A stretch of 53,360 bases of DNA from Anaerolineae bacterium (GCA_017303655.1 JAFLCE010000018.1:1-53360), one strand, 5' to 3'. Positions 6,975 through 15,291 are shown, counted from the stretch's first letter. Numbers and translations: made by a program. The notes: generated from the letters alone by a model not told the origin.

Positions 6975-8350
6975 TGCTTAATAAATCTCACTCTACCTCA
7001 GGCAAATTTGTTACGCAAAGACCGCCTATTGAAAAACGTAACTTTGTAAGTACTGCCGTCGAAACAACAATTGAGAAGGTTTCCCAAACGATTGCTGACC
7101 TCGAACTTGCCTGGCTGTTTCAGAATTGCTTTCCAAACACATTAGATACCACGGTTAAACACTCCATCCTCAATGGAAAGCCAGATACATTCGTTATCAC
7201 GGGCGACATTGAAGCCATGTGGTTACGCGACTCGACCGCTCAAGTCTGGCAGTATGTCTCCCTTATCAATGCAGACCCAAAACTAAAAGACCTAATCGCC
7301 GGAGTGATTCATCGCCAGACCCAATACATTTTGATCGACCCATACGCCAACGCCTTCAACGATGGTCCCATAGGCAGTGACTGGGAAACCGATCTCACCA
7401 CCATGCGCAAGGAGCTGCATGAAAGGAAGTACGAGCTTGATTCGCTCTGCTATCCAGTTCGCCTCGCACATCACTATTGGAAAACCTGCGGTGACGCCTC
7501 GATCTTCGACGCTGACTGGCTGGCAGCGACCCACCTCCTCGTGCGGACGATGCGTGAGCAGCAACGCTGGAATAATCCCGGTCCATATCGGTTTCAACGT
7601 ATCACATCCGTCTCACACGATACGGTGCCAATGAGCGGCTTCGGTAATCCCACCCGTCCAAATGGACTTATCCATTCAGCCTTCCGCCCATCAGATGATG
7701 CCTGCATATATCCATTTCTTATTCCGTCAAACTTCTTTGCTGTGCGCACACTGGAACAATTAGCTGAGATTTATTCCACGCAAATCAAAGAGCCAATCTT
7801 TGAAGCCGAATGCATCTCATTAGCAAATGAAGTCCGTTCTGCTTTGAGCAAACACGCCATTGTCCAACACTCAACCTATGGCGCGATATATGCATACGAA
7901 GTGGATGGTTTCGGGAATGCACTAATGATGGATGATGCCAACATCCCAAGCCTCTTGTCATTACCTTATCTCGATACAATTTCAGCAGCTGACCCGCTCT
8001 ATCAGTCCACGCGTCGATTCGTCCTAAGCCGTGACAATCCCTATTTCTTCAAAGGTAGCTCAGCCGAAGGCATTGGCGGACCGCATATCGGTCTCGGCAT
8101 GATCTGGCACCTAAGCATTATCATGCGCGCACTAACGAGCAATGATGATCATGAAATTATGGATTGCCTATCCACGCTCAAACACACACATGCTGGGACG
8201 GGTTTCATGCACGAGTCCTTTGATAAAGACAACCCAGATAATTTCACCCGCAAGTGGTTCGCTTGGGCAAATTCACTGTTTGGCGAATTGATCCTAAAGA
8301 TATACAACGAACGCTCACATATACTCAAAAAGCAAGTCCATGTACCCTAA
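6974..8350 (+). CDS. glycoside hydrolase family 125 (exo-alpha-1,6-mannosidase, DUF1237)
   Basis: The 458-residue product carries the GH125 signatures GDIEAMWLRDSTAQVW (77-92), RKYELDSLCYP (151-161), HSAFRPSDDA and FLIPSNFFA in the middle, and WFAWANSLFGELI near the end. This inverting, metal-independent family removes terminal alpha-1,6-linked mannose. The Asp in RPSDDA and the Glu in SSAEGIGGPH are my candidates for general acid and base by analogy with the Clostridium perfringens enzyme; I could not align them. There is no signal peptide. The start overlaps the GH127 stop (TAATG), so the two glycosidases are translated together and probably trim the same imported glycans. Confidence 0.9.
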   Translation: MLNKSHSTSGKFVTQRPPIEKRNFVSTAVETTIEKVSQTIADLELAWLFQNCFPNTLDTTVKHSILNGKPDTFVITGDIEAMWLRDSTAQVWQYVSLINADPKLKDLIAGVIHRQTQYILIDPYANAFNDGPIGSDWETDLTTMRKELHERKYELDSLCYPVRLAHHYWKTCGDASIFDADWLAATHLLVRTMREQQRWNNPGPYRFQRITSVSHDTVPMSGFGNPTRPNGLIHSAFRPSDDACIYPFLIPSNFFAVRTLEQLAEIYSTQIKEPIFEAECISLANEVRSALSKHAIVQHSTYGAIYAYEVDGFGNALMMDDANIPSLLSLPYLDTISAADPLYQSTRRFVLSRDNPYFFKGSSAEGIGGPHIGLGMIWHLSIIMRALTSNDDHEIMDCLSTLKHTHAGTGFMHESFDKDNPDNFTRKWFAWANSLFGELILKIYNERSHILKKQVHVP

Positions 8351-8372
8351 CCAAATTCTTAACCCAAATTCC

Positions 8373-8402
8373 TTGACATTCCCTCTTATAAAGGCGTAAA
8401 AT
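8373..8402 (+). promoter_or_regulatory. sigma70-type promoter of the FadR-family regulator gene
   Basis: TTGACA at 8373-8378 and TAAAAT at 8397-8402 are separated by 18 bases. The predicted start point falls inside the palindrome at 8405-8421 and about 20 bases before the ATG at 8429. Confidence 0.6.
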
Positions 8403-8404
8403 AC

Positions 8405-8421
8405 GATTAATCGGATTAATC
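8405..8421. promoter_or_regulatory. palindromic operator, probably autoregulatory
   Basis: GATTAATC G GATTAATC is two copies of a self-complementary octamer around a single base, so the 17-base site is palindromic both as a whole and in each half. It lies three bases after the -10 box and seven bases before the regulator start. Bound repressor would block initiation. The natural candidate is the FadR-family protein encoded immediately downstream. Confidence 0.65.
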
Positions 8422-8428
8422 AACTTTT

Positions 8429-9100
8429 ATGCTGCGTGAACGTGTTTCCCCTAATATTTCCGAATTCCTGCGTTATCTGGCTTCACATCCTGAAGCAGAT
8501 GACAAACTCCCCTCTTTAAACGACCTCAGCCGAGAATTGAATATCAGCCTGGCATCGCTGCGTGAACAGCTCGAAGTGGCGCGCGCGCTTGGCTTTGTGG
8601 AAGTGCGCCAAAAGACCGGCACACGCCGCCTTAGTTATTCATTCACGCCTGCCATTCGTCAGAGCCTGGGGTATGCGTTGGCATTGAATGATGAACACTT
8701 CCGCAAATTTGCAGAGATGCGCAATCACTTGGAAGCCGCGTATTGGCATGAAGCGGTTCGACTCTTAACCGAAGCTGATAAAGCGGAGTTGAACGTCATC
8801 ATCGCCCGTGCATGGGAAAAACTAGGCGGCACACCGGTGCAGGTTCCGCACGAGGAACATCGCAAACTGCACCTCACCATTTATAAAAATCTTGATAATC
8901 CCTTTGTGATCGGCGTCCTGGAAGCGTATTGGGAAGCCTACGAAGCAGTCGGCTTGAACGTGTTTGCTGGCGGCTATGAGTACTTGCAAGAAGTGTGGCA
9001 ATACCATCAGCGTATGGTCGAGTCAATTTGTAGTGGCAAGTTCGAGGTTGGGTATGAGGCGCTTGTCCGTCATACTGACCTTTTGTATCATCGTCCGTAA
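8429..9100 (+). CDS. FadR/GntR-family transcriptional regulator
   Basis: The 223-residue protein has an N-terminal winged helix-turn-helix (about 8-66; LPSLNDLSRELNISLASLREQL is the recognition region) and a C-terminal helical FCD ligand-binding domain (about 85-220). H148, H193 and H215 lie where FCD domains coordinate a metal that helps bind carboxylate ligands. It would act as a dimer on DNA. It lies 78 bases after the GH125 gene with its own promoter and an overlapping palindrome, suggesting self-repression and perhaps control of the glycosidase genes. The ligand is unknown. No strong ribosome site precedes the ATG. Confidence 0.85.
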   Translation: MLRERVSPNISEFLRYLASHPEADDKLPSLNDLSRELNISLASLREQLEVARALGFVEVRQKTGTRRLSYSFTPAIRQSLGYALALNDEHFRKFAEMRNHLEAAYWHEAVRLLTEADKAELNVIIARAWEKLGGTPVQVPHEEHRKLHLTIYKNLDNPFVIGVLEAYWEAYEAVGLNVFAGGYEYLQEVWQYHQRMVESICSGKFEVGYEALVRHTDLLYHRP

Positions 9101-9110
9101 TAAAAATTTA

Positions 9111-9153
9111 CGTCATCACAGGTGATTGCTTCGGCTCTCTCCTCGCAATGACG
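9111..9153. repeat. REP-like dispersed repeat unit
   Basis: The 43-base element is bounded by CGTCAT and ATGACG and contains GTGATTGCTTCGG and CCTCGCAATGACG. The two ends form an imperfect inverted repeat, so it can fold into a hairpin. From memory, units built on CGTCATTGCGAGG...GAAGCAATC occur in many copies in diverse bacterial genomes. It sits between the regulator gene and korA and may influence mRNA ends. Only one copy is seen in this window. Confidence 0.5.
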
Positions 9154-9175
9154 GTTAACTTATATGAGGAGCTCC

Positions 9176-11107
9176 ATGAATAAGATAGTGAACGATTTTT
9201 CGATCACCGTTGGCACGAAGAACGGTTCCGGCAGTTCAACTGCCAACAACACCATTTTGCGATCCATCTTCAAGATGGGCATCCCTGTTTCTGGCAAAAA
9301 CCTGTTCCCTTCGAACATTCAAGGCTTGCCCACCTGGTATACCATTCGCGTCAATAAAGATGGATTTATCGGGCGCAAGGAAACCAGCGACATCGTAATT
9401 GCGATGAATCCCGATTCGTTCGCAAAGGACCTCGCGTCTGTGACGCCCGGCGGTGCTTTTTTCTACTCTGACGACATCAAGCAGCCCATCACCCGTGTGG
9501 ATATAGCGGTTTACCCGATGCCGATCAAGACCATTGTTAAGAATGACCCGAACGTGCCAACCGATTTCCGCGAACTGGTGGGAAACATGGTGTATGTGGG
9601 CGTGTTGGCTCAATTGATCAACATGGACTTTGAGAGCATCCGCGCCGCGTTGACCTTTCACTTCAAAGGCAAGCAAAAACCAATTGACATGAACTTCAAC
9701 GCCTTGAAAGCCGGCGCTGACTGGGCAGCTGCCAACCTTGAAAAGAAAGATGCCTACTCTCTCGAAAAGATGGATAAGACCGATGGTTTGATCATGGCAG
9801 ATGGCAATACTGCCGGTGCGCTCGGTTCCATTTTCGGCGGCGTTCAATTTGCAGGCTGGTATCCCATTACTCCTGCCACCTCATTGGCAGAAGCATTGAA
9901 TGATTACCTACCCGTCCTGCGTAAACGCGAAGACGGCAAGCACACTTATGCCATCATTCAAGCGGAAGATGAACTTGCCGCTTTGGGCATGGCGATCGGC
10001 GCTGGTTGGTCTGGCTTGCGCGCCATGACTTCCACTTCGGGTCCGGGTCTTTCATTGATGACCGAATTCGCCGGGTTGGCATACTATGCTGAAGTGCCCG
10101 TGGTGATTTGGGATGTTCAGCGTATCGGTCCTTCCACTGGGTTACCCACCCGCACCTCACAAGGTGACCTGACTTTTACCTACAACATCGGTCACGGCGA
10201 CTCACATTCTGTGATCCTTTTGCCGGGTGATGTGTTCGAATGTTTTGAGTTCGGCTGGAAATCGTTTGACATCGCCGAACAACTCCAGACTCCCATTTTC
10301 GTGCTCAGTGACTTGGATATGGGCATGAACCAATGGATGAGCAAGCCCTTTGAATATCCTGAAGTTTCAATGGACCGCGGTAAGGTTCTTTGGGAAAAAG
10401 ACCTGGAAGAACTCAAAGGCAATTGGGGACGTTACCTCGACAAGGATGGCGACGCCCTCACCTATCGCACCATCCCGGGCAACAAGCACCCGCTTAGTTC
10501 CTACTTTACACGCGGCACGGGTCACGATGAGTACGCTAAGTACACCGAAGACTCTGCCATGTACATTAAGAACATGGACCGTCTTGCCCGCAAACAAGAG
10601 ACGGCTAAAAAATACGTTCCTGCCCCTGTTTTGCATACCACCAAAGGCGCGACCATCGGCATCATCTCCTACGGCTCGACTGAGAATGCCATCTTCGAAG
10701 CTCAGCACCAGTTGGAAAAAGAACACGGCATCAAATCCGATTTCCTGCGCATACGGGCTGTTCCGTTCACAAAGGAAGTGGATGACTTCATTGCCAGCCA
10801 CGATCAGGTTTTCATTGTTGAGATGAACCGCGATGCCCAGATGCGTCAGATCATGCTGATTGAATATCCGCAGTATGCCATGCGCCTGAAGGCAGTTGCC
10901 TACCACGACGGTCTCCCTGCCGCGGCACAATGGGTACGCGAAGGGATTTTGTCGCAGTACAGCGAGCAGAAGGCAGAAAAGCAAACAGTGAAGAAAACTG
11001 CTGCGAAGGCAAAAGCAGCCCCGGCTAAGAAAGCGGCGGTGAAGAAATCTACCGTCAAAAAGACTGCCACTAAATCCAAATCCGCTGTCAAGTCGAAGCG
11101 GAAGTAG
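9176..11107 (+). CDS. korA: 2-oxoacid:ferredoxin oxidoreductase, fused gamma-alpha subunit
   Basis: The 643-residue protein joins an N-terminal gamma-type domain (about 1-190; VGTKNGSGSSTANNT, GIPVSGKNLFPSN) to the alpha/pyrimidine-binding region (about 205 onward; GGVQFAGWYPITPATSLAEAL, TSTSGPGLSLMTEF) and a C-terminal domain with VFIVEMNRDAQMRQIM. With the beta subunit it oxidises a 2-oxoacid (2-oxoglutarate-type is likely) to acyl-CoA and reduces ferredoxin in the cytoplasm. The start at 9176 is preferred because GAGGAG at 9166-9171 lies just before it; the ATG at 9164 overlaps that site. The last 42 residues are unusual: 16 lysines, one arginine and no acidic residue, with alanine and threonine between them, resembling a histone H1 tail. 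Confidence 0.9.
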   Translation: MNKIVNDFSITVGTKNGSGSSTANNTILRSIFKMGIPVSGKNLFPSNIQGLPTWYTIRVNKDGFIGRKETSDIVIAMNPDSFAKDLASVTPGGAFFYSDDIKQPITRVDIAVYPMPIKTIVKNDPNVPTDFRELVGNMVYVGVLAQLINMDFESIRAALTFHFKGKQKPIDMNFNALKAGADWAAANLEKKDAYSLEKMDKTDGLIMADGNTAGALGSIFGGVQFAGWYPITPATSLAEALNDYLPVLRKREDGKHTYAIIQAEDELAALGMAIGAGWSGLRAMTSTSGPGLSLMTEFAGLAYYAEVPVVIWDVQRIGPSTGLPTRTSQGDLTFTYNIGHGDSHSVILLPGDVFECFEFGWKSFDIAEQLQTPIFVLSDLDMGMNQWMSKPFEYPEVSMDRGKVLWEKDLEELKGNWGRYLDKDGDALTYRTIPGNKHPLSSYFTRGTGHDEYAKYTEDSAMYIKNMDRLARKQETAKKYVPAPVLHTTKGATIGIISYGSTENAIFEAQHQLEKEHGIKSDFLRIRAVPFTKEVDDFIASHDQVFIVEMNRDAQMRQIMLIEYPQYAMRLKAVAYHDGLPAAAQWVREGILSQYSEQKAEKQTVKKTAAKAKAAPAKKAAVKKSTVKKTATKSKSAVKSKRK

Positions 11108-11133
11108 TTATCGGTAAAAAGGAGTAAAACACT

Positions 11134-12189
11134 ATGAGCGAAACACTTCCCATGGCTGGCGCGACTGCAAACGTGAATACCGTCGGCTTGAGCAAAAATG
11201 ATTACCGTGGCGCGCCCAGCACTTTGTGCCAGGGCTGCGGACATAACTCGATCTCGAATCAGATCATTACGGCAATGTACGAAATGAACGTCATGCCCGA
11301 AGATGTGATCAAGTTTTCTGGCATCGGCTGTTCTTCCAAATCGCCGACTTATTTCATGAACCGCAGCTTCGGGTTCAACTCCCTGCACGGACGCATGCCG
11401 TCCATTGCAACAGGCGCGTTGTTCGGTGATGCACACATGAAAGGCATCGGCGTCTCCGGCGACGGCGACAGTGCCAGCATCGGTATGGGTCAATTCAAGC
11501 ATGCCATGCGCCGTAACGTCAATATGGTCTATATCGTCGAAAATAACGGCGTGTACGGGCTTACCAAAGGTCAATTCTCTGCGACCGCTGAGAAAGGCTT
11601 GCAGTTGAAGAAGCAGGGCGAAAATCCCTACATGCCGGTGGATATCTGCTCCGAAGCATTGATCTCCAACGCCACCTTTGTTGGTCGCTCGTTTGCGGGC
11701 AACCCCAAGCAGGTGAAGGAACTTCTCAAAGCCGCCTTTGCCCACAATGGCATCGCCGTGCTCGATATCATCAGCCCATGCGTCACCTTCAACAATCAAG
11801 AGAACGCCTATCACTCCTATGCCTGGGGCAAGGATCACGAAGAACCCCTGCATGAAATTTCCTATATTGCGCCGCGCAATGAGATCATGCTCGAACAGGA
11901 AATGATGGACGGCGAAGTACGCGAAGTTTCCATGCATGACGGTTCGACGGTCATTCTCAAGAATCTCGAAAAAGGCTACGACTCCACCAGCCGCATGCAG
12001 GCTTTGCAAGTGCTTGAAGAAGCCCGCCAGAACAATTGGCTGCTGACCGGTTTGATCTACGTCAATACTGAGAAGCCATCCCTGACTGATATCTATAACC
12101 TCGTAGATACTCCACTCAACCGCCTGACCGAAACCGATCTGCGTCCCGACCGCGCCATGATCGACAAGATCAATGCGTTGATGTTCTAG
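11134..12189 (+). CDS. korB: 2-oxoacid:ferredoxin oxidoreductase, beta subunit
   Basis: The 351-residue protein is the thiamine diphosphate-binding subunit. CQGCGH (32-37) and C66 match the cluster or cofactor region of this family. GDGDSASIGMGQ (109-120) with NNGVYGLTKGQ (137-147) is the thiamine diphosphate and Mg2+ motif. It partners the korA product encoded 26 bases upstream; AAGGAG precedes the ATG. No separate gamma or ferredoxin-like delta gene is adjacent, consistent with the two-subunit type in which gamma is fused to alpha. An intrinsic terminator follows at 12206. Substrate choice between 2-oxoglutarate and other 2-oxoacids cannot be settled from sequence alone. Confidence 0.92.
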   Translation: MSETLPMAGATANVNTVGLSKNDYRGAPSTLCQGCGHNSISNQIITAMYEMNVMPEDVIKFSGIGCSSKSPTYFMNRSFGFNSLHGRMPSIATGALFGDAHMKGIGVSGDGDSASIGMGQFKHAMRRNVNMVYIVENNGVYGLTKGQFSATAEKGLQLKKQGENPYMPVDICSEALISNATFVGRSFAGNPKQVKELLKAAFAHNGIAVLDIISPCVTFNNQENAYHSYAWGKDHEEPLHEISYIAPRNEIMLEQEMMDGEVREVSMHDGSTVILKNLEKGYDSTSRMQALQVLEEARQNNWLLTGLIYVNTEKPSLTDIYNLVDTPLNRLTETDLRPDRAMIDKINALMF

Positions 12190-12205
12190 TTTGACCTCAC
12201 CCCTG

Positions 12206-12238
12206 CCCCTCTCCTAAAGGAGAGGGGTTTTTATTTTA
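12206..12238 (+). terminator. intrinsic terminator after korAB
   Basis: CCCCTCTCC (12206-12214) pairs perfectly with GGAGAGGGG (12219-12227) around a TAAA loop and is followed by a T-rich tract. It separates korAB from the arfB gene. Confidence 0.85.
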
Positions 12239-12250
12239 TAATGAACAATA

Positions 12251-12655
12251 ATGAAAAGACTCGACAACGAAATTCAACTGGAATATATCCGCGCATCAGG
12301 ACCGGGGGGACAGAATGTAAACAAAGTGGCGACGGCGGTACAACTGCGCTTTGACGTGGTCAACTCGCCCTCGCTCGGCTCAGACTTAAAAGGACGGCTG
12401 ATTCTGCTTGCTGGGAAACGAGTCAACGCTGAGGGCGTGCTCGTGCTCGAAGCCAAACGCTTCCGCACCCAGGAATCGAATCGCGAAGATGCGCTGGCGA
12501 AGTTCTACGAATTGATCCGTAAAGCCAGCGAGAAGCCCAAGACCCGTCACAAAACCAAGCCAACAAAAGCCTCGAAAGAGAAAAGAATCGAGGGAAAGAA
12601 AAAGCGTAGTGCCGTAAAAAAGATACGTCAAAGCAAAAACCGATTTGACGATTAG
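12251..12655 (+). CDS. arfB: alternative ribosome-rescue factor ArfB (release factor-like hydrolase)
   Basis: The 134-residue product has the GGQ peptidyl-tRNA hydrolase motif within SGPGGQNVNK (G19-G20-Q21). A compact release-factor catalytic domain is followed by a long basic tail ending in KKRSAVKKIRQSKNRF. This matches ArfB/YaeJ, whose tail enters the empty mRNA channel of stalled ribosomes so that the GGQ loop frees the nascent chain. It lacks the codon-recognition domains of full release factors. It stands alone behind the korAB terminator, and the next gene begins 40 bases downstream. Confidence 0.9.
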   Translation: MKRLDNEIQLEYIRASGPGGQNVNKVATAVQLRFDVVNSPSLGSDLKGRLILLAGKRVNAEGVLVLEAKRFRTQESNREDALAKFYELIRKASEKPKTRHKTKPTKASKEKRIEGKKKRSAVKKIRQSKNRFDD

Positions 12656-12680
12656 GTTCGATATACCGCACTCGGTATTA

Positions 12681-12686
12681 TATAAT
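12681..12686 (+). promoter_or_regulatory. possible -10 element for a nearly leaderless transcript
   Basis: A perfect TATAAT lies only nine bases before the ATG at 12696. No good -35 hexamer is seen at the expected distance. If used, the transcript would start within a few bases of the start codon. Confidence 0.35.
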
Positions 12687-12695
12687 TGGGGGATT

Positions 12696-13586
12696 ATGCA
12701 CAAACATCACACATTTACAGGGTTGATATCTGGTCTCACTGCCGCAGCGATCTGGGGCGGTATGTATGTTGTCAGCAAGGTGGTTTTGGAAGTGATACCG
12801 CCTTTTTCATTGCTCACGATCCGTCTCATTATGGGCGCATTGGTCTTGGGTTTGGTGGTCTATTTCCGCAACCGCAGAGCAGGGACTGCACTCAACATCA
12901 CCAAAGACTTCTTCTGGACGAGTTTCCTCGTCGGCTTTGTGGGCTATGGAATATCACTGGGCTTTCAATTCGTCGGCACAAAATTATCGACCGCTTCCAA
13001 TGGGTCGCTGGTGACTTCGGCTACGCCCGCTTTCGTGCTGCTCTTTGCGCCGTTTCTGTTAGGTGAAAAGCCAACCACAAGGCGAGTGATTGCACTTGTC
13101 CTCTCCACGCTGGGTGTACTTGCCGTGATTGACCCGCGCACGGCAGAACTGTCACCTTCACTGTTTTGGGGAAATATGAGTCTGCTCGCAGCTGCATTAA
13201 CTTGGGCTTTGTATTCGGTGCTGGTGCGCAAGGTCTCAAAATCGTCAGACCTGTTAACCTCCAGTACCATCATGTTGCTGGGCGGGTTGCCGACTAGTAT
13301 TGCATTCTCAATTTGGGAAGTGAATACTCAGGGCATTGGAATCATCACCCCGGGCATTATTGGCGGATTGCTTTTCCTTGGCATCGTCTCCACAGCGATC
13401 GCCATGTTCCTGTGGAATTATGCCTTCGCCGAACTGCCCGCTGCTGTCGCTTCGCTGACCTTTTTTGCACAGCCCGTCGTTGGAACCTTATTGGGTTGGT
13501 TCTTTCTCTCCGAGCAGATCACGTCCTTGTTTATTCTTGGCGGGGTGTTGATCGGCATTGGCATTATTATCGCTTCGAGCGAGTAG
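12696..13586 (+). CDS. DMT-superfamily transporter (EamA family)
   Basis: The start is placed at 12696 (MHKHHTF) behind GGGGGA, giving 296 residues; the frame opens at 12645 but that overlaps the arfB end. About ten transmembrane helices are arranged as two EamA repeats. The first opens with GLTAAAIWGGMYVVSK and the second near WALYSVLVRK, with the usual helix IPPFSLLTIRLIMGALVL. EamA proteins export amino acids and other metabolites across the cytoplasmic membrane, but the substrate cannot be predicted. It is convergent with pyk and shares a strong hairpin at 13625-13659. Confidence 0.85.
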   Translation: MHKHHTFTGLISGLTAAAIWGGMYVVSKVVLEVIPPFSLLTIRLIMGALVLGLVVYFRNRRAGTALNITKDFFWTSFLVGFVGYGISLGFQFVGTKLSTASNGSLVTSATPAFVLLFAPFLLGEKPTTRRVIALVLSTLGVLAVIDPRTAELSPSLFWGNMSLLAAALTWALYSVLVRKVSKSSDLLTSSTIMLLGGLPTSIAFSIWEVNTQGIGIITPGIIGGLLFLGIVSTAIAMFLWNYAFAELPAAVASLTFFAQPVVGTLLGWFFLSEQITSLFILGGVLIGIGIIIASSE

Positions 13587-13624
13587 AAAAATTGAAGCGC
13601 TGAAGCAAATATCAGTTAAGAAAG

Positions 13625-13659
13625 AAGCGGATGCCGTTGAGTAGAAACGGCATCCGCTT
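13625..13659. terminator. bidirectional hairpin between the DMT and pyk genes
   Basis: AAGCGGATGCCGTT (13625-13638) pairs perfectly with AACGGCATCCGCTT (13646-13659) around a seven-base loop. It lies between convergent genes. The T-tracts on both sides are short, so termination may be moderate. Confidence 0.75.
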
Positions 13660-13693
13660 TGGTTAAGGCTTGAGGTGGGAATTTATTCCAGAG

Positions 13694-15163
13694 TTATTTT
13701 TCCGCCAGTTTACGAGCAAGGTTGATTGTTGGCTCACTTGCCACCGTGTGAAGCAATGCCATGTTGGGCGGGCGCTGTTCGCCAATGGGGAAGCCACACA
13801 CCAGCACTACTTGCTGCCCCGGTTTGATGCCAGACTTCAACAAGACAGAGTCCACTTCAGAGAGCATATCGTCCATGGTCTTGGCATATTTCACAAGGTT
13901 GGGTTGAACCCCCCATAAAAATGCCAACTGGTTGAAGGTTTCGCGTTCGGGAGTGAAAGCAAGAATCTGCTTCGATGGACGCGCTTTGGACATGAGCCAG
14001 GCAGAACGACCGCGCATGGTGAAGACGGAGACGGCTTGCACTTCGGGATCGCTTGCCAGCACATTGGATGCGCGTGCCATCGACGCCGCATCACTCTCAC
14101 CCAAGCCTGCTTTGCCATCCTGACGGCTGCCCCACTCTTTGAAGTGCGACTCGGCTTCTGTGACGATGCGAGCCATCATCTCAACCGCAAGGCTGGGATA
14201 TTCACCCGAAGCCGTTTCCGCTGAGAGCATGACCGCATCCGTGCCATCGAAGACGGCATTGGCTACGTCAGAAGACTCGGCACGAGTGGGCAGCGGATTC
14301 TGGATCATGGATTCGAGCATCTGCGTGGCGGTGATGACGAGCTTAGCACGAGCATTGGCAGCGCGGATGATCATCTTTTGCAATGGGGGCACACGTTCGG
14401 GCGGGAGTTCTACACCAAGGTCGCCGCGCGCAACCATCACGCCATCCACCACGTCAAGGATGTCTTCCAACACATCCAGCGCTTCTGGTTTTTCCAATTT
14501 GGCAATCAGCATGGGTTCATGCTTGCCAGCGGAGTATTCCTTAATGGCGGCGCGAACTTCACGTACATCATCGGCACTGCGCACAAAAGAGATCGCCACG
14601 GCATCCACACCTTGTGAAATGCCAAAGGCAAGGTCGGCTTTATCCTTTTTGGTAAAACCTGCAATGCGAAGCTTGACGCCGGGTAAATTGATGCCTTTGT
14701 GAGAAGAGAGTGCGCCGCCAACTTTGACTGTTGCATGAACCTGCCGTCCTTCTGCCGAAGTGACAGCAAGCGCCAAGCGCCCATCATCAAGCAGGAGGTT
14801 ATCCCCCTGCTGCACTGAGTCAAACAATTCTCGGAAATCCACAGGGATCAACTGACAGCCGTTTTGAGGCGGCTCATCGTTGGTAGCATACAAACAGACT
14901 TCTTCACCTACCGAGAGCTGCAGAGGTACCTCTAATTTACCAACCCGGATCTTGGGACCTTGAAGGTCTTGAAGGATCCCAACCGGCATATTGAGACGTT
15001 TAGAAACTTCTCGTATTTTGGCTACGCGCAACTGGTGCTGTTCATGGGTACCGTGAGAAAAATTAAGACGGGCAACATTCATCCCCGCTCTGATCAATGA
15101 TTCCAACGCCTGTTCCGAGTCTGAGGCGGGACCAATCGTGGCAACGATTTTTACTTTACGCAT
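13694..15163 (-). CDS. pyk: pyruvate kinase
   Basis: The 489-residue length matches a bacterial pyruvate kinase. Visible motifs are KIVATIGPAS at the start, RLNFSHG, the B-domain insertion, the active-site MVARGDLGVELP and the signature ITATQMLESMI with PTRAESSDVANAVFDGTDAVMLSAET. It transfers phosphate from phosphoenolpyruvate to ADP in the last step of glycolysis, in the cytoplasm. It is transcribed alone from a near-consensus promoter at 15263-15291 and is followed by a hairpin shared with the convergent transporter gene. Confidence 0.96.
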   Translation of the reverse strand: MRKVKIVATIGPASDSEQALESLIRAGMNVARLNFSHGTHEQHQLRVAKIREVSKRLNMPVGILQDLQGPKIRVGKLEVPLQLSVGEEVCLYATNDEPPQNGCQLIPVDFRELFDSVQQGDNLLLDDGRLALAVTSAEGRQVHATVKVGGALSSHKGINLPGVKLRIAGFTKKDKADLAFGISQGVDAVAISFVRSADDVREVRAAIKEYSAGKHEPMLIAKLEKPEALDVLEDILDVVDGVMVARGDLGVELPPERVPPLQKMIIRAANARAKLVITATQMLESMIQNPLPTRAESSDVANAVFDGTDAVMLSAETASGEYPSLAVEMMARIVTEAESHFKEWGSRQDGKAGLGESDAASMARASNVLASDPEVQAVSVFTMRGRSAWLMSKARPSKQILAFTPERETFNQLAFLWGVQPNLVKYAKTMDDMLSEVDSVLLKSGIKPGQQVVLVCGFPIGEQRPPNMALLHTVASEPTINLARKLAEK

Positions 15164-15262
15164 GTTTCATCTACTTTCTGTCGCTAATGGATTTATGATG
15201 TCAATAAAATCGATTTCGAACCCGCCAACCTACAACAGGACGATATTCAATCAAACCGCTCG

Positions 15263-15291
15263 ATGATAGGTAAAAAACCGTAGAATGTCAA
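15263..15291 (-). promoter_or_regulatory. sigma70-type promoter of pyk
   Basis: Read on the minus strand, TTGACA (15291-15286) and TATCAT (15268-15263) are separated by exactly 17 bases. The start point would be near 15256, leaving a 5' leader of about 90 bases before the pyk ATG; I see no riboswitch in that leader. Confidence 0.75.

Noticed and set aside
9236-9847. Minus-strand frame of 203 codons opposite korA
   Set aside because: Shadow frame of a conserved gene; no start signal and no family resemblance.
10900-12009. Long minus-strand open frame (369 codons) antisense to korA and korB
   Set aside because: It lies opposite two well-supported genes, has His/Asp-rich low-complexity composition from the reverse complement, no family motif and no ribosome site.
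14139-14702. Plus-strand frame of 187 codons opposite pyk
   Set aside because: It is antisense to a clearly conserved pyruvate kinase and is Ser/Arg/Thr-rich with no recognisable domain.
15164-15262. Riboswitch in the pyk leader
   Set aside because: The roughly 90-base leader shows no conserved riboswitch core or paired terminator.
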